The translations under genes and the position numbers were made by a program. From positions 1-64,000 of the forward strand of contig DASPIW010000053.1 in the NCBI GenBank assembly GCA_035628915.1: a DNA stretch of 64,000 nucleotides, written 5' to 3'. Positions 31,251-40,613 of the stretch are shown one piece after another. The DNA is from JARBUG01 sp035628915 (GTDB taxonomy: Bacteria > Bacillota > Sulfobacillia > Symbiobacteriales > Symbiobacteriaceae). The notes under the pieces are model-generated. The model did no database searches, was not told the DNA's origin, and saw nothing but the letters and a program-made list of their open reading frames with translations. Every line of letters begins with the position of its first letter. Positions within the stretch are counted from its first letter, which is position 1.

Positions 31251-33692
31251 ATGCAATTTCCCATCCTGCACTTGTGCGGCAACCTGGTATACAACGAGCG
31301 GCGGGAGATTTGGGCCGCCTACCGGCTGGAGCCCTGGCATTACGACCACCTGAGCCAGGACGAACGCATCAGCCGGCTGGGGCGGCTCTCCCGCCTTTTT
31401 TGGCATTTTGAAGAGAACGACGGCCAGTTGCTGGTAATCCCCCGCCGCCACGGCGTGCGGGAACACATGGACCGCCTCGCGGCAGCAACGCCCGCCGGTC
31501 CCTTGCGGGAGGCGGGCGTGCGGTATTGTCAGGGCGCGAGCGATTACATCCAATCGCTCCTGGGTCCGGACAGCGTCAGCCTGGCTTACTACCTGCTCCT
31601 CCGCCTGCCCGGCGGTCACAGCACCAGGGACTGGAAGTCCTGGGGCAAATCGCTCTGGCTCGAGCCCAAGCGCGCTGTGGAAGAGCTGGCCGGCCTGCGC
31701 ACGCCGGCGCCCCTGCCCTACGAGCACGAGGAGCACCGCGAGCGCGAGGAGACGCTCTTTCACCGGCTGAGCCAGATGCTGCGGCTCGAGCGGTGCAGCG
31801 AAACCGACCTCGCCTTCCTCCTGCGCCGGGCCTTCTTCCGCGGCATCTCCGTGTCGGATGAGGAATTAGTGCCGGTCGCCCTGCCGCGTCAGGTCAGGCA
31901 GCTGGCCGAAGGGGAGATGGACCTGCGCAGCCCGCGGCAGATCGCCGTCACCCAGGCCGTGGGCCAACGCGAAGTGACGGGCTTCCACGCCTGGTGCGTG
32001 GTCAGTGAAGTGCCCGACGAGCTGACGTTCCCGGGCAGCGAGTGGCTCTTCACCCTGCAGGACCTCCCTTTTCCCGTGGAGATCTGCCTGCGCTGGTCCA
32101 GCATGAACTACCAGGACGCCCTCGCCTCCGTCCGGCGCAAGCAGATGGAGATCACCGACCAGGACCGGCACACCCGCACGGCGGGGGAGAGTATCCCCCT
32201 CTCCCTGCTGGACGCCCAGGACCAGGCGACGCTGCTCGAACACGACCTGAAGCACCGCAAGTTCCCCCTGCTGCAGACCACCGTCATGCTCTGCGTCTCG
32301 GCCCGCCAGCCTGAGAAGCTGTGGGAGCGGCTGAAGCAGGTGCGCGACCACCTGACGACCCTGCAGATCCGCACGGAAGTGCCCGCCGGCGACCAGCTGC
32401 CCTGCTTCTGCGATGCGCTGCCCGGCGCCTGCCGCACCCTGGCCGACTACCGCCACTACCTGCCCCCGGAGACGCTGGCGGGCTCCATGTTCCTGGCCAC
32501 CCGGGAGCTGGGTGACCAGTCCGGGCCCTACATCGGGCGGACGGGCATTCTCAGCCGCCCCGTCTACCTGGCGCCGGACCTGGCGCCGAAGCTGAACCGC
32601 TCGGCCTCCATGGCGTTCATCGGGGCGCCGGGCGGCGGCAAGTCGTTCACCGCCAACCTGCTGACCTATGTCGCCGTTATGGCGGCGGGCGCCCGCGCCC
32701 TCATACTCGACCCGAAAGGCGAGCGGACGGACTGGCTGCAGCACCTGCCCGAGCTGGAGGGCCACCTGAACGTCGTTACGCTCAGCCCGCGCACTGAAGA
32801 TACCGGCAAGCTCGATCCCTTCGTCATCGGGCAGGGGCTCGGCGACGCCGGCGTCCGCGAGATGGGCAACCTGGCCATTTCGCTGCTTTCGTTCCTGACG
32901 GGCGCCCGCCCCGGCGATGCCAAATTCCTGTGCCTCGTGCAGGCCATCGAGGCGGTCACGGCAGCGCCGCACCCGTGCATGACCGCCGTGGTCGACCGCC
33001 TGATCGACCTGGGCCGGGAGCGCCCGGAAGCCGCCGAACTGGCTTCATACCTGAAGGCCGTCTCCTCGCTGGCCTATGCGAACCTGCTCTTCGGGAACGG
33101 CCAGGAATCGAGCATCGGCGTCGATCGGGCGTTCAACATCCTGCAGATGCAGAACATCAACATGCCAGCACCCGCCAAGACCATCAGCGACTACACGCTG
33201 GAAGAACATCTGTCAGTCACATTGATGCACGCCGTCACGGCGTTCGCCACGCAGTTCACGCGCCGTGAGCGCGACGTCTTCAAAATCGTCCTGCTCGATG
33301 AGGCCTGGTCGATTCTCGGCAGCTCGCAGGGCAAGGCCCTGGTGGGCCACCTCCTGCGGGCCGGGCGGGCGATGAACAACGCCGTCTACCTGGTGACGCA
33401 GAACTGCAGCGACCTGCTTGACGAGACCATCAAAAACAACCTGGGCGTCAAGTTCGTCTTCCGCTCCCAGGACCGGGATGAGATCGCCAAGGTGCTGGAG
33501 TTCCTGGACCTCGAGGCCAACGATGAGAACGATATGACCGTCCGCACCCTCCAGAGCGGTGCGGCGCTCATGCAGGACCTGGATGGCCGGGTGGGCGTGG
33601 TTCAGATCGATCCCATTTACGCCCACCTGCTGGATGCTTTCAACACCCGGCCGGACCGGCCCGGGGCCCGTGAAGGGAGCGGCGTCAAATGA
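31251..33692 (+). CDS. VirB4/TcpF-like conjugation ATPase
   Basis: An 813-residue AAA+ ATPase that powers the type IV secretion channel from the cytoplasmic face. Walker A is GAPGGGKSF with Lys464, and Walker B is IVLLDEAWSI with Asp683-Glu684. The region between them has the VirB4 sensor residues (VTQNCSDLL, then KFVFRSQDRDE). The N-terminal 450 residues form the usual VirB4 membrane-docking part. The ATG at 31251 is behind GGGAGTGA. It overlaps the next gene by 4 bases. Confidence 0.92.
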   Translation: MQFPILHLCGNLVYNERREIWAAYRLEPWHYDHLSQDERISRLGRLSRLFWHFEENDGQLLVIPRRHGVREHMDRLAAATPAGPLREAGVRYCQGASDYIQSLLGPDSVSLAYYLLLRLPGGHSTRDWKSWGKSLWLEPKRAVEELAGLRTPAPLPYEHEEHREREETLFHRLSQMLRLERCSETDLAFLLRRAFFRGISVSDEELVPVALPRQVRQLAEGEMDLRSPRQIAVTQAVGQREVTGFHAWCVVSEVPDELTFPGSEWLFTLQDLPFPVEICLRWSSMNYQDALASVRRKQMEITDQDRHTRTAGESIPLSLLDAQDQATLLEHDLKHRKFPLLQTTVMLCVSARQPEKLWERLKQVRDHLTTLQIRTEVPAGDQLPCFCDALPGACRTLADYRHYLPPETLAGSMFLATRELGDQSGPYIGRTGILSRPVYLAPDLAPKLNRSASMAFIGAPGGGKSFTANLLTYVAVMAAGARALILDPKGERTDWLQHLPELEGHLNVVTLSPRTEDTGKLDPFVIGQGLGDAGVREMGNLAISLLSFLTGARPGDAKFLCLVQAIEAVTAAPHPCMTAVVDRLIDLGRERPEAAELASYLKAVSSLAYANLLFGNGQESSIGVDRAFNILQMQNINMPAPAKTISDYTLEEHLSVTLMHAVTAFATQFTRRERDVFKIVLLDEAWSILGSSQGKALVGHLLRAGRAMNNAVYLVTQNCSDLLDETIKNNLGVKFVFRSQDRDEIAKVLEFLDLEANDENDMTVRTLQSGAALMQDLDGRVGVVQIDPIYAHLLDAFNTRPDRPGAREGSGVK

Positions 33693-35365
33693 AGCGCATG
33701 CTCCGGCTCGCCGGGCTGACTCTCGCCCTCTGGCTGCTGGCCGCGGGCAGCGCCCTGGCCGACGACGGCCTGCCCCGCTCGCCGCTCAACCTGGATCCCG
33801 CCCAGCTGCCCCTGTACGAGAGCCAGCCGGTCTGGTCCTATTCGGTCGATACCGTGGCGGCGGATGGCGCTCTGCGGCAGCTCGCGCACCTGATCAACGG
33901 GCTGAACCTGGCCAGAGCCTGGGTGCTGAAGCTGGCCATCCGGGCCTTTGAGTATGGGATCACCTGGCGGCTGCCGGCTGACTTTGCGCAGGCCGTCAGC
34001 AAGGTGGTCACATCTCTCCGTGCCCTGCTTTGGGATGGCTCCCTGGCGCCCCTCGTCGCGGCCGCCGTGGTGCTGACGGGGCTGGCCGTGCTGTGGCTGG
34101 CGGCCGTCCGGGGGCGGGGCCGCGCTGCGCTGGAGACGGCCCTGCGGCTCTTTCTCACTCTGGTCATCGGGACGATGACCATGGGGACCGCCGGCGCGTG
34201 GGTGCCTGCCGCCCTCACGACCACGGCTGATCTGAACAAGCAGATCTTCACGGAGACGGTCCGGCCCGCCGCCCCGGCGACCGCCGGGCGCGCCGCCGCA
34301 CAGATCCAAAAATGGGCCCTCACCCATACCGGCGACGCGGCCTGGCGCGCCTTTGTGCTCTACCCGTGGGCCGTGGCGGAGTTCGGCAGCCTGGAAGCGG
34401 CCAAACGGCACGCGGCGGACGACATCCCCGGGGGGGCCCTGCTGGCCCTGACGCAGGCCCGCCGGACGGACTGGTACTGGACGCAGCCGCAGGCCATCCG
34501 GGAGCGGGATCTCGCCTGGTGGGCGGAAGAAGCGCTGCCCCGCCGGCTGACCATCGCCATGACTTCGCTGGCGGGCGCTGGCCTGTTCGCGGGCGCCCTC
34601 TTCCTGCTGGCCGGCGCGGTGATCTTCCAGCAGTTCGTCACGCTGATGCTGGCGATGGCGGCGCCCCTCGTCTTCCTTCTGGCCCTCTGGCCGGGCGTCG
34701 GGCGGCCGGTGCTGAGCCGCTGGACCCGCTGGCTGCTCAGCAGCCTGGTGGGCCAGGTCCTGGCGACGCTCCTGCTGGGACTGGTGGTGCAGTTGACTGC
34801 CCTGATCTCCGGGCTAGAGGCGACCGTGGGCTGGGAGATGGTCTCCTTCCTGCTGGCCGGGCTGGCGGTCGGAGTCTTCCTGCTGCGCCGGCTGATGGCC
34901 CGGCGCTGGGGCCGGCGCCGGTCCCGCCGGTCTGGTGAGGAGCGGGCGCCGGTCACAGTGGAGCGCACCGTGCGAATCGGCCGGGAGCCGGCGCCGCAGT
35001 CGGTGCGGGTCGAGGCCCCCGGCCTCCGCCCTGCGCCGGCGGGCCTTGGGCCATCTCCCGTTTCCACTGGTATCGCGCCCGATCAGGGCACCGGTGCGGC
35101 GGCGAATGCGCTGGCCCAGGAGTTGGCCGTCAACCGGACCCGCGCCCTGATTGCGCGCCATACCGACCCGCTGGTGCAGCGCCCGGCCGGGCTGCCGCGG
35201 GAGACCCGTGAGAGCGCCGTGCCGCCCGTGCACAATATGATCAACCGGGCGCCGGACGGTCCGACCGTCAACATCGTGGTGGAGCAGGCGGCGGCAGGCG
35301 TCGCCGGGCCGGTCCAGCGGGACCTGCGCGGCCGCCGCCCCGGGGCTCTGGAACGGACCCGCTGA
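33689..35365 (+). CDS. VirB6/TcpH-like polytopic conjugation protein
   Basis: 558 residues: a cleavable signal (LAGLTLALWLLAAGSALA), a periplasm-like segment, then about seven to eight membrane helices (for example LVAAAVVLTGLAVLWLAA, MTSLAGAGLFAGALFLLAGA, LVGQVLATLLLGLVVQLTAL) and a long soluble Arg/Pro-rich C-terminus of about 170 residues. This matches the VirB6-like channel protein of Gram-positive systems. It is the last gene of the operon; the NlpC/P60 hydrolase, coupling protein and relaxase usual in Tn916-like elements are not next to it. Confidence 0.82.
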   Translation: MKRMLRLAGLTLALWLLAAGSALADDGLPRSPLNLDPAQLPLYESQPVWSYSVDTVAADGALRQLAHLINGLNLARAWVLKLAIRAFEYGITWRLPADFAQAVSKVVTSLRALLWDGSLAPLVAAAVVLTGLAVLWLAAVRGRGRAALETALRLFLTLVIGTMTMGTAGAWVPAALTTTADLNKQIFTETVRPAAPATAGRAAAQIQKWALTHTGDAAWRAFVLYPWAVAEFGSLEAAKRHAADDIPGGALLALTQARRTDWYWTQPQAIRERDLAWWAEEALPRRLTIAMTSLAGAGLFAGALFLLAGAVIFQQFVTLMLAMAAPLVFLLALWPGVGRPVLSRWTRWLLSSLVGQVLATLLLGLVVQLTALISGLEATVGWEMVSFLLAGLAVGVFLLRRLMARRWGRRRSRRSGEERAPVTVERTVRIGREPAPQSVRVEAPGLRPAPAGLGPSPVSTGIAPDQGTGAAANALAQELAVNRTRALIARHTDPLVQRPAGLPRETRESAVPPVHNMINRAPDGPTVNIVVEQAAAGVAGPVQRDLRGRRPGALERTR

Positions 35366-35371
35366 GGGCCA

Positions 35372-36841
35372 CTAGACCCGGTACTGCGCCACCTGTTCTG
35401 CTTCATCTATGTAGTTGATCACCGTCGCCATGGTGGTGAGGTCGACGAACAAGGTGCAGCGCCTGGCGCCCAGTTCCCACTGCAGCCGGACTTCGTGTTT
35501 CGCACCATCGAGCACCCGGAACTGCCCGTGAAACGCCGGATATTCGTTGCGGAACCGGATCAGCTGGAGGAGCCGCCGCACGACCTCTTTCTGCAGCGCC
35601 TGCTCAACCTCCGCCGGCGTGTAGTTGTGCCGGTTCAGCGCCCGATTTTCGCCCGTGGCCTTCACGGCGTCGTAATCGTTCTCCCCCGCCAGCAGCCCGA
35701 CGTAATAGACCTGGGGAATGCCGGGCGTGAAGAACTGGATGGCGCGGCCCGCCAGATACGCATCGTCGTTGCAGCCCAGCACCGAATAGTACGTGCCGCC
35801 GATCTGGTGCACGTCGAAGCCGCCTTCCCCCTTGTGCTCGTCGGAGACGATGCGGCTGAGGGTGGAGCCGCGGGCCACGCACGTCTCCACGACCTTCCGG
35901 GCGCCGGCCACGTCGATGAACCCGGCCAGGTCGGGCAGCACCGGAATGCCGTCGTGGCAGTCGAGCATCGTGAATTGGCGGTGCGGGCGAACCTGCAAAT
36001 AGGCCCTCAATCGCTCGCTGGAGCCGTTCAGCAGCGCATCGAGCACGGTAAACGGCAAGATGAAGTCGTAGATCCAGCAGCCGCGGGCCGCCAGCTTTTT
36101 CTGGATCTCGTATGGCCCGTGCACTTCGGGCAGCAGTGCGATGCCGAGCGAATCGGCGAGGCGTTTCATCTCGTCCAGGAACGTAAATATCTCGGGCTCC
36201 ACGAAAAAGCAGCTCGTCCCAAGCTTCTTGATTACGAAGCCGACGGCGTCCAGCCGGACGATTTTGATGTTGTGCGCGCTGAAGTTGGCGAGGAACTCCT
36301 CCAGCAGCTGCATGACCTGCGGGGATTTGATGTCCAGGTCGATCTGCTCGGACGGGTCTTCCTTGCCGAACGTCGTCCACACCGACACCGCTTCGCCGGT
36401 CTCCTGAACCGTGAACGTGGAGTAGGGCTTTGGCCTTCTCAGAAAGATCTTGTCGATGTCCGCCTGCACCGGTTTGCCGTCCGGCCACAGCTTGTCGAGC
36501 GTGATGAACAGGTCGGCATGCTCCGACTTGCGGCCCCGCTTCAGGAAGTCTTGAAAGTAGGCGGACTTGCGGGAGATGTGATTGACCATCAAGTCGACCA
36601 GGATATCGAAGTCCTTCCCGATCTCCTTGACGTCCGCCCACGTGCCGAACGCCGGGTCGATCTCTAAATAGGTAAGCGGTGCGAAGCCACGGTCGCCCGA
36701 GGACGGGAACGGCGGCAGAATATGGACCCCGCCCCTGAAGATGTCGGGGAGATGCGTCTGCAGCACGTGGTGCAGGGCCTTCAGGTCGCCGCCCAGCGAG
36801 TCCGGGTACGTTATGAGCTGCACTTGGTTCTTCACAGGCAT
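35372..36841 (-). CDS. gtfA: Sucrose phosphorylase (GH13)
   Basis: 489 residues of the GH13 subfamily-18 type. The start KNQVQLITYPDSLGGDL and the catalytic set fit sucrose phosphorylase: nucleophile Asp198 in RLDAVGF, acid/base Glu239 in LLPEVHG, stabiliser Asp297 in LDCHDGIP, plus LGTSCFFVEPE and FFTPGIPQVYYVGLLAGEND. It converts sucrose and phosphate to glucose 1-phosphate and fructose in the cytoplasm. It is monocistronic and convergent with the conjugation operon, whose stop is 6 bases away. A -35/-10 pair lies upstream. No sucrose transporter is in view. Confidence 0.94.
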   Translation of the reverse strand: MPVKNQVQLITYPDSLGGDLKALHHVLQTHLPDIFRGGVHILPPFPSSGDRGFAPLTYLEIDPAFGTWADVKEIGKDFDILVDLMVNHISRKSAYFQDFLKRGRKSEHADLFITLDKLWPDGKPVQADIDKIFLRRPKPYSTFTVQETGEAVSVWTTFGKEDPSEQIDLDIKSPQVMQLLEEFLANFSAHNIKIVRLDAVGFVIKKLGTSCFFVEPEIFTFLDEMKRLADSLGIALLPEVHGPYEIQKKLAARGCWIYDFILPFTVLDALLNGSSERLRAYLQVRPHRQFTMLDCHDGIPVLPDLAGFIDVAGARKVVETCVARGSTLSRIVSDEHKGEGGFDVHQIGGTYYSVLGCNDDAYLAGRAIQFFTPGIPQVYYVGLLAGENDYDAVKATGENRALNRHNYTPAEVEQALQKEVVRRLLQLIRFRNEYPAFHGQFRVLDGAKHEVRLQWELGARRCTLFVDLTTMATVINYIDEAEQVAQYRV

Positions 36842-36887
36842 CGTCCGCTTCTTCCTCTCCAGGGCGCTAGTTTCGCAGTCCAGAACC

Positions 36888-36916
36888 AGTATACGCTATA
36901 TGCATACTTGCCTGAA
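36888..36916 (-). promoter_or_regulatory. Promoter of sucrose phosphorylase gene
   Basis: On the minus strand TTCAGG (36916-36911) and TATACT (36893-36888) are separated by exactly 17 bases, about 45 bases before the start codon. Confidence 0.6.
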
Positions 36917-37305
36917 CATCTTCGCGTAGTCACCTTCGGGGGAGGCCGAAGGGGCTGCGTCATTGTGGGCTGCTACATGTGAGTGTTGTTGTTGTCCGGT
37001 TCGGGACCAGGTCACATCAGGTTTGGTTGCTCTGTTGGAATGTGAGCACCCGAACCCACCCTGGACACGCAAAATGCAGCAGAGGATAAGAGTTTTGTGC
37101 GTTTGCGGGCGCCAGCACCTGCCTCGGTTGGTTTTTGCGCACCAAGACTGGCCCTACCCCCTCAAAAACCGACCGAGGTGCGCAACAGTCCGACTCGCGG
37201 CGCCTGGCCAAGCCCCCGGAGCCCGCATTGAAGACCAGTACTGCGATACAGCGGTCGATCGAACAGTCCCGGGCGCCTCTGCCCGGGCCTGGATTCTCAT
37301 TCACA
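36917..37305. repeat. Intergenic region with nested inverted repeats
   Basis: No gene is supported here. CCTCGGTTGGTTTTTG (37122-37137) is complementary, apart from one G-T, to CAAAAACCGACCGAGG (37163-37178). Overlapping it, TGCGCACC (37136-37143) is complementary to GGTGCGCA (37177-37184). The two pairings exclude each other. It may be a terminator or a recombination relic. Confidence 0.5.
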
Positions 37306-37920
37306 TCAGTTGGTCTCGGTCTGCAGCGACTCCACATAGGTAAGGTGCGCCTTGGCCTGCTCCAGCCGCAGGGCGATCCAGGCCTGGTTGGCGGCGTTGG
37401 TCGCCGTCGCCTTGCTCCAGTAATCCACTTCGGCCTGGGCGGTTAGCAGTGCGGCTTCATTCCAGGTCTCGGGCTGGGCCTGCAGAACCGCCACGTGAAC
37501 TTCCTGCGCTCCGTTGACCAGCTTCTGCTGCTCGATGCGCTGCTCGAGCCACGCCTTCGTCGTCTCGTCCGTGGCGGCGGCCAGCTGCGCCTCGTAGTTG
37601 GCCAGCATCGCCTTGTGCCGGGTCACCATCCATTCGGCATGGGTCGCCGCCGCAGCCGGATCATAGGTAGCGCCGCCGTTCAGGCACAGAGCGCCGCCAC
37701 CCATCATCCCGCGGCCGCCACCCATCATCCCGCGGCCGCCGCCCATCATGCCGGGGCCGCCGCCCATCAAGCCGGGGCCGCCGCCCATCATGCCGGGGCC
37801 GCCGCCGCCCATCATGCCGGGACCGCCGCCCATCATACCGGGGCCCCGGGCCTGGGCGACTGCGACGGTGCCCACCAACACGGCTGCCGCGACGCCTGCA
37901 ATCATCCATCCGCGCTTCAT
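37306..37920 (-). CDS. Secreted Gly/Met-repeat protein of unknown function
   Basis: 204 residues. A signal helix (MIAGVAAAVLVGTVAVAQA) is followed by seven or so copies of a GPGMMGG/GRGMMGG repeat (about 26-75), one Cys, and a helical Gln/Ala/Glu-rich C-terminal domain (EAQLAAATDETTKAWLEQRI to LRLEQAKAHLTYVESLQ). Met-rich repeats can bind Cu(I), and the helical part is loosely like periplasmic metal chaperones. A metal role is possible but not shown. The repeat DNA (imperfect 18-24-base units, 37690-37845) is prone to slippage. Confidence 0.7.
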   Translation of the reverse strand: MKRGWMIAGVAAAVLVGTVAVAQARGPGMMGGGPGMMGGGGPGMMGGGPGLMGGGPGMMGGGRGMMGGGRGMMGGGALCLNGGATYDPAAAATHAEWMVTRHKAMLANYEAQLAAATDETTKAWLEQRIEQQKLVNGAQEVHVAVLQAQPETWNEAALLTAQAEVDYWSKATATNAANQAWIALRLEQAKAHLTYVESLQTETN

Positions 37921-38016
37921 TTTACTTCCCTCCGTACCGTATACTCTGTGGCCACGCTTTCACTCTACCGCACGTGTATCGCAGCAGTATGTCGCCAGTG
38001 TGGAGATTCTATGGAG

Positions 38017-38053
38017 GTGTTGGTGGGGGCCCCGGCGGTGCCCCCACCAACAC
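38017..38053. repeat. Perfect 14-bp stem-loop
   Basis: GTGTTGGTGGGGGC (38017-38030) pairs with GCCCCCACCAACAC (38040-38053) across 9 bases, between two divergent genes and about 80 bases before the FKBP start. It has no T-run on either side, so a simple terminator is unlikely. Confidence 0.6.
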
Positions 38054-38131
38054 TGCGCAAAAAAGGGGCAGGTGAACGGCGCCTGTGGAGGGAAGACTTA
38101 GGCGTACACAGGTAAAGGAGGGTTCCTACAT

Positions 38132-38470
38132 ATGCAGACCACGGATTCGGGGCTCCGCTACGAGGATCTCGAAGTCGGCACCGGCCCCCAGCCGGAGCGG
38201 GGGCAGATGGTCGAGTGCCACTATACGGGCTGGCTGACCAACGGCCGGAAGTTTGACAGCTCCAAGGACCGGGGCAAGCCGTTCTCCTTCCAAATCGGCG
38301 TCGGTCAGGTCATTCGGGGCTGGGACGAAGGCGTGCTGACCATGAAAGTCGGCGGCAAGCGCCGCCTGCTGGTCCCGCCCGACCTGGGCTACGGCGCCCG
38401 GGGCGCCGGCGGCGTCATTCCGCCGAACGCCGAGCTGGTCTTCGAAGTTGAGCTTCTGGGCGTACGCTAG
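38132..38470 (+). CDS. FKBP-type peptidyl-prolyl cis-trans isomerase
   Basis: A single 112-residue cytoplasmic FKBP domain: VECHYTGWLTNGRKFDSS at the start, then PFSFQIGVGQVIRGWDEGV, KRRLLVPPDLGYGARG and IPPNAELVFEVELLGV. All the usual active-site aromatics are present (Tyr, Phe, Trp in the IRGWDEG loop). It catalyses prolyl isomerisation in folding proteins. AAAGGAGG lies 12 bases before the ATG. It is monocistronic with its own terminator. Confidence 0.96.
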   Translation: MQTTDSGLRYEDLEVGTGPQPERGQMVECHYTGWLTNGRKFDSSKDRGKPFSFQIGVGQVIRGWDEGVLTMKVGGKRRLLVPPDLGYGARGAGGVIPPNAELVFEVELLGVR

Positions 38471-38476
38471 AAAACC

Positions 38477-38515
38477 AAGATGGTCGGACTCCGACGCCAG
38501 GGGTCCGGCCATCTT
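38477..38515 (+). terminator. Terminator of FKBP gene
   Basis: AAGATGGTCGGAC (38477-38489) pairs with GTCCGGCCATCTT (38503-38515), with one G-T pair, 6 bases behind the stop codon. Confidence 0.65.
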
Positions 38516-38634
38516 CCATTGTGGCGCGGCCGCTTACCTGACAACGAGAAGATGCTCAATCCCCAGGATTTTCCTGCACACACTTCGAAGCTTTAGCCGA
38601 TAAGGCTGGAGCGACGCTGCAGGGAGGGGTCACA

Positions 38635-40365
38635 TTGGGCATGATCCTGGCCGGAGTCTACTGCCACGACTACTCGCCCGATCAGGCGGGCACCTGCGTC
38701 CGGCTCTGGAACTCAGGACCGGACCCGGCCGACCTGTCCGGCCTGATTTTAGAGTGGGATGGCGCCCGCCTGGCCTTCCCCGCCGGGCCGCCGCTGCTGC
38801 CGGAAGCCAGCGCCTACGTAGCCTGGAATGCCGACGGCTTTCGCCGGCTCTTCGCCCGCAGCCCGGACTACCGGGTGACCAGGCCCGGCGACGCCCCCCG
38901 CCTGGTAGCGAGGCGGGGCCGCCGGCCCCGGGCCCTGCGCCCCGAGGGCGGCGCCGTAAGGCTCCTCACCCCGGGCGCCATCGTGTTGGATGCCTGCGTG
39001 TGGGGCACCGGCCCGGCGGCGGCCGAAGTCGACGGCTGGCTCGGCCCCGCCCTCCCCCCGCCTGCCGCACCCGGCATCGCCTACCAGCGGGCCATCCGCG
39101 AAGAGAGCCTCAGCGCCTCCTCGCCCGGCCGCTTCTCCACCGGCCCGGGCGCCGCCGCCTGGCGGCAGGGCGCCGACTGGCTGCCGCGCCGGCTCGTGCG
39201 GGCCGGCCAGGGCGAACTGACCTACCCTTCGTTCACGGCGCCGGGCGCCCTCGCCTTCGCCTGCCCGGATGCCGCCTTCACCGCCATCAGCCGGTTCGTG
39301 GACGCAGCCGTGCAGACCCTCGACATCAACATCTACCTATTTACACACGCCCGGCTGGGCGACCGGGTGTTGGAGGCTCTCCAGCGCGGCGTCGCCGTCC
39401 GGCTGCTGGTGGAAGGCGAACCGTACGGCGGCATGCCGCCGTCAAGCCGGGACAACGTCCGGCGCTTGCAGGAAGCCGGCGTGCAGGTGCGCATGCTGCA
39501 CGGCGACGCGAACGGCTTCCGGCGCTATCGCTACGACCATGCCAAGTACGCCGTGGCCGACGGCCGGCGCTGCCTGGTCATGTCGGACAACTGGACCAAC
39601 ACCAGCGTGCCGGTCACGCCCATGACGGGCAACCGGGGCTGGGGCATCATCACCGAAAGCGACGGGCTGGCTGCCCATCTGACCGGGATATTTGAAGGCG
39701 ACTGGAATCCGGCGAGTCCGGACAGCACCGCCTTTGATGCCGACGCCGTCCTGCTGGTGGAGGGCCCCCCGCCGCCCCCGGACGGCGCTCAGCGCGCCCT
39801 GCCCGACCCCCTGCCCTGCTGGGAGATTGCCGGGCCGGTGGGGATCGCGCCCTGCGCGGCGCCGGAACACGCCCTCCTGGAGACCCGGGGCGTCTGCGGC
39901 CTGATGCGCAGCGCCACCCGCACGCTGGATGTGCAGCAGAATTCCCTGCACCTGTACTGGGGCGGCTTCGGCCCGGAGGGGTCGCTGGAGACGACGCCCA
40001 GCCTGTTCCTGGCGGAAGTGGTCGCCGCCGCCCGGCGCGGCGTGCGGGTGCGTGTACTGCTGGACGGGGCCTACATCGACGGCAATGACCCACGGGACAA
40101 CACCCACACGAAGGCCTGGCTCGCGGCGCTGGCCGCGGCGGAGCAGCTGCCCCTGGAAGCCCGCATTCTCGACCGGGGCGCCACCGGCATGGCGGTGCAC
40201 AACAAGGGGCTGATTGTGGACGGGGAGAAGGTTTTGGTCAGCAGCATCAACTGGAGTGAGAACAGCCCCCTGGAGAACCGGGAGCTGGGCCTGATTGTGG
40301 AGAGCCCGGCGGCGGCCGGTTACTACCTGCAGGTCTTCGAGCGAGACTGGGCTGGGGGGCGGTGA
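38635..40365 (+). CDS. Phospholipase D-like protein with two HKD motifs
   Basis: 576 residues starting at TTG 38635 behind GGAGGGG. The first 150 residues resemble a lamin-tail-type beta domain (LRLWNSGPDPADLSGLILEW-like start). Two PLD halves follow: HAKYAVAD with His302, Lys304 and Asp309, and HNKGLIVD with His522, Lys524 and Asp529, each followed by the usual Asn-Trp-(T/S) segment (SDNWTNTS, SINWSENS). It should cleave phosphodiesters, either lipid or nucleic acid. There is no clear signal peptide. It stands alone, with no operon partner. Confidence 0.9.
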   Translation: MGMILAGVYCHDYSPDQAGTCVRLWNSGPDPADLSGLILEWDGARLAFPAGPPLLPEASAYVAWNADGFRRLFARSPDYRVTRPGDAPRLVARRGRRPRALRPEGGAVRLLTPGAIVLDACVWGTGPAAAEVDGWLGPALPPPAAPGIAYQRAIREESLSASSPGRFSTGPGAAAWRQGADWLPRRLVRAGQGELTYPSFTAPGALAFACPDAAFTAISRFVDAAVQTLDINIYLFTHARLGDRVLEALQRGVAVRLLVEGEPYGGMPPSSRDNVRRLQEAGVQVRMLHGDANGFRRYRYDHAKYAVADGRRCLVMSDNWTNTSVPVTPMTGNRGWGIITESDGLAAHLTGIFEGDWNPASPDSTAFDADAVLLVEGPPPPPDGAQRALPDPLPCWEIAGPVGIAPCAAPEHALLETRGVCGLMRSATRTLDVQQNSLHLYWGGFGPEGSLETTPSLFLAEVVAAARRGVRVRVLLDGAYIDGNDPRDNTHTKAWLAALAAAEQLPLEARILDRGATGMAVHNKGLIVDGEKVLVSSINWSENSPLENRELGLIVESPAAAGYYLQVFERDWAGGR

Positions 40366-40469
40366 ACTGCTGCGTATGCGGATGGCCCACGCGTGACATC
40401 CTATGAAAGGTGGCAGCCGCCCCCAAGTATGGTGCTGGGGCTGGTTCTCAAGCCATTGGCTAGGGTAAG

Positions 40470-40547
40470 TTAATGGTAAAGACGCAATCCAGCAGCGATC
40501 AGTGCAAGAAGAATGAGTAGTTCTTCCAGCGTCAGTTCGACCGACAC
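40470..40547 (-). CDS. Small hydrophobic peptide, possibly holin-like
   Basis: A 25-residue peptide from GTG at 40547 (MSVELTLEELLILLALIAAG, then LRLYH). A good ribosome site (GGGAGGTGG) is 15 bases upstream. The single membrane-spanning stretch and short charged start resemble small type-I-toxin or holin-like peptides of Bacillota. A strong inverted repeat (40614-40664) is directly upstream. Coding is not proven. Confidence 0.35.
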   Translation of the reverse strand: MSVELTLEELLILLALIAAGLRLYH

Positions 40548-40613
40548 TTTTGCGATGATTGCCACCTCCCTTGCGAGGGCGGCCACCACCCAAATATTAC
40601 CATTCGAACACAC

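Noticed and set aside
37690..37845. Short regular repeats resembling a CRISPR array
   Set aside because: They are the coding repeats of the Gly/Met protein, with no unique spacers between equal repeats.
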